From Daldinia sp. FL1419 (Eukaryota; Ascomycota; Sordariomycetes; Xylariales; Hypoxylaceae), in assembly GCA_025201765.1 (NCBI GenBank), contig MU623392.1, positions 124,001 through 188,000 on the forward strand: a DNA stretch of 64,000 nt. Direction: 5' to 3'. This document shows positions 1 to 11,031 of the stretch, in pieces; positions within the stretch are counted from its first letter, which is position 1, and every line of letters begins with the position of its first letter. The translations under genes were made by a program, and so were the position numbers. The notes below the pieces were generated by a model, which ran no database searches, was not told the origin of the DNA, and was given only the letters and a program-made list of their open reading frames with translations.

Positions 1-3000
1 CCTCTATATGGGACATCCAGGTTGTATAAGATGTATATCAATCTTTCAACAGAGAGAATAGTGATTTTTATTGACCTTTGCCGTTGCATTATCGTCGTAT
101 AGCTTGAAATGCTCCGGAGCAAGATAGACTATTATCAACGGGACCGGGGTAAGCCAACTTCACCACTTCACCATCAAAGAGCCATTTTGAGCACAAAGCT
201 TAGCTGCGTGATGACCTATCACAACCTCTGCGAGATCGGTCGACGTGGCATACGGGCGTTTCACGGCGTCCTCTTTACTGAATGATGGTGTATGGAGAAG
301 ACATGCTTATAGTTCCAAGCCCATTAAGTCGTCTTACAACTTGACGTAGAGAAGCTTATTCAACCCTACCGCCGAAATTGCTCCCGAGAGCCCCGTTGCG
401 TTGCATGTGCGCAGCCTCATGGTTCTTGGAGATACATTACGGAATAATAAGATAACTTGCAAAAATGCCCTAGCTTCTTCGGAAAACAGGGTAAAAAAGC
501 AGCAAAAGACGGTGAATTGTTGGGCCTAGAACAATCTTAGAATATACTTTACCCACACGCTCATGATGGAAAAGCTGTAAGATAATCTCCAAATTTCTCC
601 AATTCTGTCCAGCGGGACGGAACCCTCAAAATAGTCAATTGGGGCAAAGTGACCATTTCATCACCCATCTGTCGAAGATTGGCAAAATATGATAAGATAC
701 TGACTGCATAGTACTTACAGTATGTAGTAAAGGGAAAAGCATTCCGGCTTCCGAAGTGACTGTTGATAAAGCTCAATTGGCTGTATCGAGGCGCGCCCAG
801 AATTCCATCAATGGACAGACAGATCTGCGCGAAACCGAGTCACAGTAACACGACATCGCCCCAGCAGTTGATCACTGCTTGGATGCAGGAATACCGGCCA
901 CGGCTCCGAATTAGTTTCGAATCGGTTGCGATATTGGAATTTCCTAGAGCTGACTCTTAATGGGATGTGAGGGGTTACTGCGTCTGCTTTCCATCGAGGG
1001 AATGCCGAAGCTAGCAATGCTTTTTTCCCCTTTGCATGCCGTAGTTCTGCAGGAAACTCTAATGAACATGTGAAAGATGATGTCGTGGTGCTTGTCGTAC
1101 GAGAGAGTTGCAATGTGCGGCTTAGGTAGGGGGCATACTATACTCATGCCGTCTCAGGCACACAGCATAACACTGTAAATTTTGATAGGTAGAACCTAGA
1201 CATCGGCCAATGTGTGTAAGCGCATCGTAGCCAAGCCGTGATGGTGCAATGGACAAAATCTAGCCCACATTGATATCTACAGGCGGGTCCAGTTCTCAGA
1301 TGAGTCTCTTAGACGAATCGAGCTTCTAGTTTTGCCCTAAGTTAATTGATAGCATTGAAGATTTGCTACGCAAAATTACAGACAAGGGAGCCAGGGGATG
1401 CTTCTTTCGTTGCGCTCGTTTGTTGCCGTCCCTGCTGCCATGTGCGAGAATCTCGCTGCAGGCCCGGGGGTGGCGGCAAAATACATAGATCCTTGAAGAA
1501 GCATCGAAGCATCGCATAGACGAGCTCGCAACATGGCAGCATTCTCCTAGGCTAATAGTTCTGAACGGACCTAACCAAAAGAAAAATAAAAAAAATAGAT
1601 GCCTAGGCTCTTAAAAGCCGATCTGCTAACTAGTAGAATGGATAATCTAAGTCCTATTGACGATGGCCACAATACGATGAGTAGTTGTTGGTTCTTAGGT
1701 GGTAGTGAAAGACGAGTTGGGAACGGACAAAATATCTAAGTGGTAATGATGATCCACCATGTTCCACCGAACAAGTCAAAAGCTATTGGATGGTAAGACG
1801 ACATCTTTTAAACTTCTTCATGGTTCTTGGAACAACGCTCCTTCTCAGCTCCAGGATCATCAACCTCTACATGTAAAGTAGAAGGTACCTAGGTACGATA
1901 GGTACGTACATGTATCTAATTGGAGGCCGGTATAAAAGTGCCCTACGCCTATGTCATGTACCTACCTAGGTAATCAAGCGAGCGTAGCTTCTCTAATCCA
2001 TCATCCAATCATCTAAATCTAAAATATGTGGTGGGAAAGAGGTATGCCTCTCAGCTTGCCTAGGTAGGTGTAATGCATACACAGAGTTTCAAGTATGTCC
2101 CAATTAGGAAATCTAAGCTCCGCTTTCAAATTCCATTTTCATTCCCTACTTCTTCTCTCAACCCTCAACCCTCATCACACTTCACTCTGATATGATGTAA
2201 GACACCTATTCTGGTCAATTGCATGGACCGAGGGACCGTTCCGTATGTTTGGAAATACTCCATCCCTTGTATGTGTCGGACTAGGTCAATATCCTAGAAT
2301 TTCAGGGTCTTCCCCCAATCTTTTTAATCTAATTATCTCGTGAGTTTTTAATATCAGGACTACGGCGAAATACCTCCCGTCTCCTTTGACCAATTTCTCC
2401 AGAATCAGTCTAGCCTCACTTGGTGCAGTCTTGGTGGAGCTATAATCGATCCCGCTAGCCCTCTTCGAGGCTTGTCTAGGGAATCTTCAGTTCTTGATCC
2501 GAAGCCAGTACTGATCCAATCTCGAACTAATGCCGCGCTTAGGAGACACTTCCGAATTCGCCGCTTTGTGAGCCGCTTTTCTCTGCCTATAGTAGATACT
2601 AGATGGTATCTATACCTATACCTACTACACACCCACATGATAGAGAGAGAGAGAGAGATTACGGCATATCCAGTTTTTCACGGAGCCATATCTACTGTAT
2701 ATTACCATCTCAGTGGAGCATCTCAGCTACTTCTCTGCATACGTCAAGAAGAAGGAAGAGGTTGATGGTTGGTGCGGAGTGAAGTGCGACCATGTGCCGT
2801 AAATTGCGATTCCACACATACGTGATGCCACGTCCCAGCTTACCAGCCTTGCCTGCAAGTATAGTAGTTGGTATTGGATGTATAGGTACGGAATATGCAA
2901 GAAAGTATGTCTACGACTACACCACACCTATACGCGAGGCGCCATCAGGGATCTCGTTACCGAACTTGATATAGTCGCATCGTTGCTAGCTTCTTGCATA

Positions 3001-3551
3001 TGATTTCCCGAGATTGTAGAGTTCGCTCTATGGTTTTTTTTCTTTTTCAGATAACTTGTTGGTGTTTGACTGGGTCTGCAAAAATCCACACAATGCTTTA
3101 CATGCCCATGGACCCTTGTTTCTACTCTGACACTATGATCTACCTTAGCGACAATTGACATAAATGTACGCAATTAACTTGTTGTAATGTTTTCCTCATA
3201 CCCCAATACATAAGGGGGTGGGGGTCTTCACGAACTCCTGAGGTCAGACTCGCTGACATCTTGCTCACGAATTCTTACCTCTTATATCTGGGTTTCCTTC
3301 ACTAAGAGAATCAAGATACACTGGCTTGGCTTTATTCGGCTTCTTCAACTTTTTTATATTATCCCGCGAGCTGCTTGAGCTACCTACCATCTAAAACTCG
3401 AGCTACCCTGTTCAGTTACCCCCAATATTTGCTGCTCTCCTCCACGCTTCAGCCCCGTACTTCGTAGTCTAAATCGCCCAAGAAGCCACTAATTAATTCT
3501 TGACTTTATTTATATTCCACTTCATCCCACCCTATTAGCGGCTACTTAAGA
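1..3551. other. Intergenic, no supported gene
   Basis: No convincing coding exon was seen on either strand; the short open frames have no signal peptide, domain or plausible splice partner. The stretch holds a TATA-like TATAAAAG at 1931-1938, two copies of the palindrome TACCTAGGTA (1886-1895 and 1963-1972) and an AG tract at 2642-2658. The last few hundred bases, pyrimidine-rich on the + strand, are probably promoter and leader of the dehydrogenase gene that starts at 3552. Confidence 0.6.
2642..2658. repeat. AG dinucleotide microsatellite
   Basis: Uninterrupted AG tract of 17 bases in noncoding DNA. Confidence 0.9.
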
Positions 3552-5024
3552 ATGGCGCCCTCCGCAATGACTGACACAGCTCCTATGCAGTTATCTGTTT
3601 ACTCAAAACACTCAAATAAGGTCACTGCCTCCGTCTTGCACGGTCCTCGAGATTTGCGATTGGTAAGTTGTTCACATTGCCCAATACCATATCGCTACAC
3701 TAGATAAGTTTCCTATATGAGTGCCACACTGGTAACTTAGTTCGGACAGATCATTAACAGGGCTTGATAGGAAGTCAGAAATATCGAGGCACCCGGCCTT
3801 GGCGAATTGCAGATTGCTATTAAATCTACTGGTATATGTGGCTCAGATGTCTCATATTATAAAAAGTTTGCCAATGGAGACTTGTGTGCTTGTGCTCCTC
3901 TATCTCTCGGACACGAATCATCGGGCACGGTCGTGGCTGTTGGACCCCAAGTCAGTGGGTTCACGGTTGGTGACCGTGTTGCTCTGGAGGTCGGCGTTCC
4001 TTGTGGCCAGTGTGGTATCTGCCGAAAGGGCAGGTATAATCTATGCAAAAAAATGCGATTTAGGAGTAGTGCCAAGAGTGTCCCTCACTTCCAGGGAACC
4101 CTTCAGGAGAGGATAAATCATCCGGCAATCTGGTGTCATAAGTACAAGCGAACCCCTATTTATTCATATTATGTGTTGTTGCTAACCGTCTTTATTAGAC
4201 TACCAGATCATGTCTCCTTCGAGGCTGCTGCCCTACTTGAGCCCCTCTCAGTTGCAATCCATGCTGTAAATCGTGCTACTCCCACACCAGGCTCCACGGC
4301 TCTGGTCATTGGTGCTGGGACGGTTGGGCTTTTAACTGCTGCAATGGCACGTCAATCTGGCTGCACGTCGGTCACTATCACTGATGTAGATGCTGGTCGT
4401 GTTGACTACGCCTTAAAGAGGGGGTTTGCTACTCATGGATTTGTTGTTCCTAATCCGTCGAATACCTCATCCAACAGCTCTGTTTTCACAAATTCTGGAA
4501 GCTCCACCCCATTAGATCCGGGCACAATGACACCATCAAGTATATTTTCCAACACAATCCATGACCAGCTCGAAAACGCAAGAAGTCTTGCAGCTGAGAT
4601 CCTCTCTCTAACGAAGCTACCGCCAAATCTACAAAACAACGACGAGGATGAAGGCGTTGACGTGACATTTGAGTGTACTGGGAAGGAAGCTTGTATGCGC
4701 ACCAGCCTTTACGCTACCCGTCCGGGAGGTAAAGTTATCATGGTAGGCATGGGCACGCCGATCCAGACGCTTCCAATGTCCGTAGCACACTTAAGAGAAG
4801 TGGATATCTTGGGAATATTCCGATATGCGAATACATACGGAACTGGTGTAAGACTACTCTCTGCTCAGGGGCAAGGTGGAGCCGGCTTCACCCTACCGAG
4901 TCTCGACGACATGGTAACACATCGATTCAAAGGCCTCAGCGCCGCGAAACAAGCCTTCGAGCTTGCTGGTAGGACAGTGGATGATGATGGCAATCTCGTA
5001 CTGAAAGTCGTCATCGAGGCTTAA
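3552..5024 (+). CDS. Zinc-dependent polyol (sorbitol/xylitol-type) dehydrogenase
   Basis: Three exons, 3552-3662, 3771-4141 and 4199-5024, encode 435 residues of the medium-chain zinc alcohol dehydrogenase family, which oxidises sugar alcohols to ketoses in the cytosol. Visible are the catalytic-zinc Cys60 in GICGSD, His85-Glu86 in LGHESSG, structural-zinc cysteines 115, 118, 121 and 129 with classic spacing, the ALLEPLS motif, and the Rossmann GAGTVG. The acidic DVD after the second Rossmann strand suits NAD rather than NADP. The second intron is 57 nt, stop-free and a multiple of three, so a naive reading keeps it in frame; GCTAAC at 4181-4186 and clean family continuity (CHK joined to LPDHV) show it is an intron. 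Residues about 243-310 form a Ser/Asn/Thr-rich insertion that makes it longer than typical 350-380 residue members. Exact polyol specificity cannot be read from the sequence. Confidence 0.9.
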
Positions 5025-5867
5025 TCTTCCTTGTCTACTTGATCATCATGGATACCCTCTCCTATCTTCCTACCTTTTAAAACACGAACGAAAATAATAA
5101 GCAACAAGCAATAACATAGAGAGTATCAACGAATCCGAAAAAAAAACACGCATTTAGAAACTTGGGCAGCATTGTACTGATGATTCGGGAAGCACATCTT
5201 TTATGAACGGCTTAATGGCCTGGTAATGAAAAGTACTGCAACAACAATGTTCGGACTGAGAAGCATATCTGACATCAGTTCACCGGCGGCGCCGAGATAT
5301 CTCCTTATTTGTCTATCCCTTTTACCCTATCATTTCATCGTATTACATTGCTCTATCACAACTAGGCATAGCTTGTGTAGATTGGTGCCATTGAGGCTGG
5401 GCTGGTGTAATGCGAACGGAAGATTCGCAGCATTCGCATTGGGTGCAGATATCCTGTCGTTTATATCCCGGGGATGCCGATTTTGTGACTCGGCTGGCTA
5501 ATCCCTATTTTAATTTTCATCTATTTATGCCTGGGGAAGTCTACCATGACAGGAGGGTAACGCCATGATGACTAGTAGAAGCAAAGCAATCATTGTCACG
5601 TAGTCTTAATGAGCACCAGCATTTCATAAACCAATCCATTAATCATTTGTCTCGTCCCTTTTTTGCGGTCCATAGACGAACCCAATTTAATAGGCCTCTT
5701 TACTAGCTCAGAGTCCTATTGATATCATAATCCTTCCGTAACTCGACACACAACTTGCTTAGCCTAGCCTCTAAAACGCCTTGCGGATGCAAAGAATAAT
5801 GTTGCGAAGTGTTTCCCCGTCTTGACTCTACGTCTCTCCGCCTTAGCCACTACACCACACCGACTTA
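5025..5867. other. Convergent intergenic region
   Basis: Lies between the 3' ends of the dehydrogenase (+) and CSN6 (-) genes and probably contains both 3' UTRs. A 91-codon open frame at 5226-5501 (+) has no recognisable domain or codon signature and is not called. A perfect RNA polymerase III A-box match occurs on the minus strand at 5841-5857, but no B box follows. Confidence 0.6.
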
Positions 5868-7112
5868 CTAAATCGCAAGATCTCCTGGGTTAGAGTGAGC
5901 AAATAGGGGAGATGAGCTTTCTATCACTCGCTTGTTATGTGCCTTTGCAGCTTCTACGATCCCGTGCTTCTTGCCGATATCCCGAGCTTGTGTGACGCTC
6001 TGAAGGACCTCGTTTAGAAGCTCCATTAGGTGGACATCGTTGGCTTCGCTCAGCATTTCTTCCTCGTAAGCATTTGTGCTTGAAGGTACTAGTAGCGATA
6101 ATCTGTTTACGAGTGCCTGGATTGATCGAAGAATCGTGTGTGATGGAATTGTCTGCTGGGCTTCAGAGAGATTTGTGGCGTTGTTCGGAGATAGGTAGGA
6201 TGGAGGTAGTCGCTCAAGATACGTCGTTAGAAGGTTAACGCGGGATTGCAACATCTTGATAGCATTTGCCTTGGCCGTGAGCGCCGCAATCAGTTCCTCA
6301 TCTTCGCTTGTCAATATGTGATCTTCATCCTTATCCTGAGCCTCTACGGCTTTCTGCTTGCCCTTGAGGTCTGACTCTGGTCTCTTCTGTTGTCTGGGCT
6401 CTACTACTGTGGCGTTTCCGGCGCCCCGCGCGACAAAATCCATACTAATCATTTCCGCCTCGCCAGTCTCCACAGAATAAGGTAGCTCCCTGAACTTCAG
6501 CTTTAGAGGAGGGTCCCCATCTCGCATCTCCTTGTCTTCGCCCTGGTCCGCCTTCGGTTCATCGACTTCCAAGTTGGACTCGTAGATCGTTAGGGGAAGT
6601 TTGCTTCCTGCTGCCTGTTGAACAGCCTCTTCAGGGTGGAATCCGAGTAGTAGAGATGATTCATTGTGCTCCGATAGGATCCAGTTGTGAATGGGAAGTA
6701 TGGATGGGGTCGGCCCGCTCCTAGGTAAGACAGTATACCAGCCAACAAGATCGAGTTGGGGAGATTTGTGTATTTGTTTCACTATATTATTCACAGTCAG
6801 CAGCCACAAACTTGCGATGAATGGATAGAATAACTCACTCTGCTCTAATCGCTGTGCAAACCAGACAGGCTCAAGGACGATATCGCCATCCTTAGCAACA
6901 GTGGCACACTCAAAGGCATGCTCAATAGTTACTTCCCTTCCATTTTGTTGTCCTATAAGAGCACCAACTACGGGCCCTTGTTGCGCTCTTAGGGTGTGTC
7001 GTGTGATGTAATCTGAGATTGTGAGAAGAACGAGGGGATGAAGGACAGCTTGAAGTCCAGAGTCCGAAGATTTCTGTGACGAGAGCAGGGGATTTGGATC
7101 GGCCAAACCCAT
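5868..7112 (-). CDS. csn6: COP9 signalosome subunit 6 (MPN-domain protein)
   Basis: Two exons, 6839-7112 and 5868-6781, encode 395 residues. The product resembles CSN6, the MPN-minus partner of CSN5 in the COP9 signalosome, which removes Nedd8 from cullin-RING ligases in the nucleus. The MPN domain occupies roughly residues 18-150: the ALHPLV-like start (VLHPLVLLTISDY), GALIGQQNGRE, and, across the splice, LVGWYTVLPRSG. The JAMM metal-binding His-x-His and distal Asp are absent, as expected for CSN6 and unlike CSN5 or Rpn11. After the MPN domain come an acidic, low-complexity linker (about 195-270) and a helical C-terminal region that in the family takes part in the CSN helical bundle. The 57-nt intron starts GTGAGT, has GCTGAC as branch site, is stop-free and a multiple of three. 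Rpn8 and eIF3f share the fold, but the local motifs fit CSN6 best. Confidence 0.88.
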   Translation of the reverse strand: MGLADPNPLLSSQKSSDSGLQAVLHPLVLLTISDYITRHTLRAQQGPVVGALIGQQNGREVTIEHAFECATVAKDGDIVLEPVWFAQRLEQSELFYPFIASLWLLTVNNIVKQIHKSPQLDLVGWYTVLPRSGPTPSILPIHNWILSEHNESSLLLGFHPEEAVQQAAGSKLPLTIYESNLEVDEPKADQGEDKEMRDGDPPLKLKFRELPYSVETGEAEMISMDFVARGAGNATVVEPRQQKRPESDLKGKQKAVEAQDKDEDHILTSEDEELIAALTAKANAIKMLQSRVNLLTTYLERLPPSYLSPNNATNLSEAQQTIPSHTILRSIQALVNRLSLLVPSSTNAYEEEMLSEANDVHLMELLNEVLQSVTQARDIGKKHGIVEAAKAHNKRVIESSSPLFAHSNPGDLAI

Positions 7113-8338
7113 CTTGTTTGGTTGATGCTTAACCTAGGCAAGTGGGAAAGAAAACAAGAAAGAAATCTGTGAAATGTTTTTTGGGGTAGATTGATTGTTG
7201 CAAGTTATCGTAAGGCTGCAGCTGTATCTTCTACCTTAAAGCAGCTCACCAAGCACCTGCTTCCAGTGGGCTGCCCCGCGTTGGCGGTGCGCTGTGGCTT
7301 TGCGTCACTTCAACGGAAGGCCTTATCGAAGGCGGGTACGTACCAAAGACCGGGTACGTTATGTGCCTACCTAACAACAGAATGTCAGATTATGGTATTC
7401 AATACTGTACCTTGTAAAATTTCCGTATTTCTTATTAAATCCTTAAACCTTTTTTGAATCCAAAATTTAGTAGAGCAAAATTAAATATAACTAGCTATTT
7501 GAAAATGTCATATTGGCTTTGTTTTGTTTAAGAAATGAGTTTATGAAAGAATAAGTATGTTAACTCACTCGGTCTAAAATTAGCCGCCCTAGGATGTACC
7601 TAGGTACCTTCTTAGAAGATGTAGGTACATGGTACCACAGTGGGAAGAGCCCGGATCCCAAACTTATCCAATTCATTGTTTCAACGTTCTTTGGTATAAC
7701 AACATCTTCAACTTCCCACGATATTCCATAGTTGTAAAAATATTCATCCAGTCGAGTGAACAACATCCATTCTAAAGCGCATTCTAGTCAATTGCACCCA
7801 TTCCACTCAATTTTAAGTCACTACCTGTGTAATGAAGAGTAAATTTAGCATTTGGCGAGTATATTCCCTAACTACTCTGCACGTCCTTCGATTATACTCC
7901 CATTTGTTATTGACTTCTTTTTCAGACAGGTTAAGTGAAATCTTGTGCAAGTGCACGAGGGCTTACCTTATCTTTCCTCTTAGTTGTCGGCGACTAAGTA
8001 GAAATTCGATCTGCCTCTTCCCATTGCTCCTCTCCTATTTGTCTTTTGAAAGAGACAAATTGATGTTCCGAGAGGTCCAATGTCTCTTTCGTCTTTGACT
8101 CTGATAGCTTCTCTATGTCTTGATAAATTTCATCTATTTACCCCCCAATCGAATCTGCTCCGTACAAATACTTAGATGACCAGCATAGTTACTCTCATCT
8201 CGGTAATTCAGGTTTCCAGAACTACCTAAGCGATTCCCTCATTTCATCGATTAGTCCTCGATCTACAAGTAAGCATTGCTCCTAGCAATACACACGAGTC
8301 TTCAGCACTAAGATTGAGGAACCACACAGCACTCGATC
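7113..8338. other. Divergent intergenic region
   Basis: Promoter region between CSN6 (-) and the gene at 8339 (+). It includes an AT-rich block at about 7400-7560 and a TACCTAGGTA palindrome at 7597-7606. Open frames at 7191-7457 (+), 7560-7766 (-) and 7832-8098 (+) are AT-rich, lack domains and are not called. The 200 bases before 8339 look like a leader. Confidence 0.55.
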
Positions 8339-9886
8339 ATGCTGGGTACTCTTGGCGAATGCCGTTCACAATCTTCTGCCCCACGATCAGTTATACCTGC
8401 CAAGAGGTCGGATGACGAGGTTCAATTTATATCATCGAAGCCCGTTAAAAGGCGAAAGCCAAGTGACCAAGCCCCAAAACCTACGGTTCAGCAACAAAAT
8501 ATATCGACGACGCCAAACACCCCTGTGCCACCTGTATCTAGTCAATCGCTCGAGTTTAAAGACTCTGATAGACGAATCAGCACTGGCATGGTTGGTCTTC
8601 CTTCCGATTTCAATACCATGGAACTCACCTCTATGCTGAGGGGTGTATCTCTTCCTGTATTGGAAAGATTCGTCCTTAACCAACCACCTCGTGGACCGAG
8701 GCCTCCAAGCTCACCAGAGCTCTCACCCAAACAGCTACCGCAATCAATCATACCGGCTGTGTCAAATACCAATGCTGGTAAGAATGGTCCTAGACGGGTT
8801 AGCCCACATATAGTACCCGTGGAATATTTGGTAACGGGCGAAAATGTAGCTAGGTCGGGAACGAACCTTATAAAACCGCTGAATCCCGCCTCGGCGGCTG
8901 ATCAGCCACACATTATCGGCACGTCAGTTGCCCATACAGACTCATCGCCTCCCGCGTCAGATAAGTCGTCCAAAGAAGTTGATCCGGGGGGATTAGCAAA
9001 GTCAACGCTCTTGGTACCGAATGCTGAGGCATCATTTAACACTACATTTATACCAGTTGGCTCCCCTTCATCGAATAATGCCGCACATAATACCATTCAG
9101 CCAGATGCTATAAAACGACCGTGCCAGATTTGCGCTAGGATGCGGCATCACGCAGATTTTGTGAAATCCCAAGGATTTTCTGCACTCCCTCATAACGTAC
9201 CGCACCACTTGTTTCCACAAGTCGCTTGCCACCAACCGTTTAGTCAACATGTCAATCCTCATATGATAGCTATGGGTCAAAACGGCATACACTCCCTCAG
9301 CCCAGGCTTCGCGCCACTTATGATGTCTCTTAGCGGTAACAACTATGCTACCCTCCCAGCTCATACGATTAGCCCGTCACGGATGAGGGATCAAGTCGAT
9401 GAGAAGAAATCTGTACTAAGCCACACGACCATGAGCAGTCAAATTCAACCTCCGCCAACACAAGCAGCTAGTAACTTTCAACCCTCTGCGGCTTCTAACC
9501 CTACGAAACCGCCAGCGTCTCTTATCCAGCCGACTTATCGCAAGCCCTCCCCAAATCTAATTGTAGATGTTGCAGAAACTTGTCAGGAAAGGTTTCCTTT
9601 TGAGGATGTTGCAAAGAGGCATAACGTATCCGTAGAGAAGGTGTTTGACGTATTCGCAGCAATCATTCAGGTCCCACTCTTACGATGCCCAACTGATAGG
9701 CGAAGAGCAGGGAAACTTGCCACCACGCGTGTCAAAGAGTACACGAAAGCTAAGAAGGCGATCCAAGAGGCCAATAGTCAGAATGGTCCCGACTCTGCAG
9801 ACAAAGCAGTCGTGAAGCCCTTAGATATTGCAAACCGTCTAGGCCAGGTAAATCTCCCAGGTGGTTTCAGCCCAAGAAAATCGTGA
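8339..9886 (+). CDS. Fungal protein of unknown function, disordered with a helical C-terminal module
   Basis: Single-exon 515-residue protein that I do not recognise by name. Residues 1-260 are Pro/Ser/Thr-rich and probably disordered, with a basic patch KPVKRRK near residue 37 that could be a nuclear signal. A central CQICARMRHH stretch followed by several His and one more Cys (about residues 262-300) could bind a metal; this is an inference. Residues about 405-475 (from NLIVDVAETCQERFPFEDV to the Lys-rich KEYTKAKKA) look folded and helical: a segment resembling a small helix-turn-helix (FEDVAKRHNVSVEKVFDVF), followed by basic residues. A DNA- or chromatin-associated role is possible but unproven. 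The ATG at 8339 is the first in frame. It converges on the gene at 10057 with only 170 bp between stop codons. Confidence 0.75.
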   Translation: MLGTLGECRSQSSAPRSVIPAKRSDDEVQFISSKPVKRRKPSDQAPKPTVQQQNISTTPNTPVPPVSSQSLEFKDSDRRISTGMVGLPSDFNTMELTSMLRGVSLPVLERFVLNQPPRGPRPPSSPELSPKQLPQSIIPAVSNTNAGKNGPRRVSPHIVPVEYLVTGENVARSGTNLIKPLNPASAADQPHIIGTSVAHTDSSPPASDKSSKEVDPGGLAKSTLLVPNAEASFNTTFIPVGSPSSNNAAHNTIQPDAIKRPCQICARMRHHADFVKSQGFSALPHNVPHHLFPQVACHQPFSQHVNPHMIAMGQNGIHSLSPGFAPLMMSLSGNNYATLPAHTISPSRMRDQVDEKKSVLSHTTMSSQIQPPPTQAASNFQPSAASNPTKPPASLIQPTYRKPSPNLIVDVAETCQERFPFEDVAKRHNVSVEKVFDVFAAIIQVPLLRCPTDRRRAGKLATTRVKEYTKAKKAIQEANSQNGPDSADKAVVKPLDIANRLGQVNLPGGFSPRKS

Positions 9887-9973
9887 GGTACTGGGAGAAC
9901 GGGACGTGTCACGTTTATGAGGTCAAATACAGTGCAACAATATGAGGAATTAATCTATTAGCAGGTATCTAAG

Positions 9974-9998
9974 ATACCTACCTAATGTAGGTAGGTAT
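9974..9998. terminator. Perfect hairpin between convergent genes
   Basis: Two 11-base arms (9974-9984 and 9988-9998) are perfectly complementary around a three-base loop. The hairpin sits midway in the 170-bp gap between two convergent stop codons and is built from the CCTACCTA-type repeat found throughout the window. A role in 3'-end formation is a guess; it may simply be a repeat. Confidence 0.35.
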
Positions 9999-10056
9999 TC
10001 TATCTATCCGATCATGGGCGCGCGATACCTTATTTATTTACAAAGGCGAACTCACC

Positions 10057-11031
10057 TTACACGCATCTATCAGCTTCTTCTAGCCATATGTCTTTTTCTT
10101 CCTCTTCCTCCTCCTTCTCCTCATCGTCTTCGGCTGCTGGCATAACAGGCTGAGTACGCGAGTCATTTCTAGCAGGGCGTACAGTCTCGTCACTATCTCT
10201 ACTGTCTCTAGAGTTGTAAGACTCCTTGCCAACAGAGCCAACTTGACTAAGCTTATTGATATACTTCTTTGATCGTCGGAGGCGAGGTTGCATTGATGAA
10301 GACGGGGCTTGCTGCTGATCTTCCCCTTCATCAGATGTTGCCACTACATCCCAACGAGGACCAGTGTATTTCTTGTTAGTTTGTAGACGTGGCATTCGGG
10401 CAGCCATAACCTTAGATGCCTGCAACTGCTCCCATTCCCGTTCCCGTTGGAGCTCTGCTTGTGCCTCGAAATACTTGCGGTCGAGGGAGCCTTTCTCCGT
10501 ACTCAATCGTGGCGGTCCTAAGACAAGGCGCTGTTCTTCCTGCGTCTGCTCCGGAACAATTTTTCTTGCATATTTGTTCTTTGGCACAGAATACGGCTGC
10601 TCCTCTTCCCAGACGCATTTGCCGTCAATCCACCTAGAAGTGCCTCGGGGCGTGATAGCGTCGGGTCCGCCACCGGGAAACTGAACGTCGACAGCAGAGG
10701 AACACAAGTACCGTGCCTCGCCCATTGCCCTGTTCGCCTTGCGCTGCAAGACCTCTATGCGGTCCAATAGCTTTTCTACCTTCTCGACGTGCCCCGCGTG
10801 TTGGTACTTGTATACCTGGTTCAGGAGCTCCGCGTGTCGGTCCCGATGCTCACGATGTACTAGGTTTTGGTTGTAGATAGGGTCACACTCGGCGCAACAG
10901 TCGGCAAGCTTTGTGGGAGGAGCAACTAGGGTAGGCTCCGGGCATGGCTTCAGATGGCCCTGTGTACAGCGCTTGACATAGGTCGTTAGGTGATGCCCGC
11001 AGTCCAAGTAGGTCCTCTCGCCGGAACACAT
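10057..11031 (-). CDS. Cysteine-rich N-terminal protein of unknown function
   Basis: Single-exon 324-residue protein. Residues 1-55 contain nine Cys and several His (CSGERTYLDCGHH, RCTQGHLKPCP, DCCAEC), a possible zinc-binding module seen in uncharacterised ascomycete proteins. Residues about 55-105 are His/Glu/Lys-rich and probably helical (KVEKLLDRIEVLQRKANRAMG). The rest is low complexity: QREREWEQLQ, basic patches (RLRRSKKY) and an acidic tail with a Glu run (EKEEEEEEKD) before DRCV. There is no signal peptide or membrane segment, so an intracellular protein is likely. I do not recognise a named family. Confidence 0.72.
   Translation of the reverse strand: MCSGERTYLDCGHHLTTYVKRCTQGHLKPCPEPTLVAPPTKLADCCAECDPIYNQNLVHREHRDRHAELLNQVYKYQHAGHVEKVEKLLDRIEVLQRKANRAMGEARYLCSSAVDVQFPGGGPDAITPRGTSRWIDGKCVWEEEQPYSVPKNKYARKIVPEQTQEEQRLVLGPPRLSTEKGSLDRKYFEAQAELQREREWEQLQASKVMAARMPRLQTNKKYTGPRWDVVATSDEGEDQQQAPSSSMQPRLRRSKKYINKLSQVGSVGKESYNSRDSRDSDETVRPARNDSRTQPVMPAAEDDEEKEEEEEEKDIWLEEADRCV

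Noticed and set aside
1931..2220. TATA box and leader-like sequence with short ATG frames
   Set aside because: No open frame longer than about a dozen codons follows, and no splice continuation was convincing.
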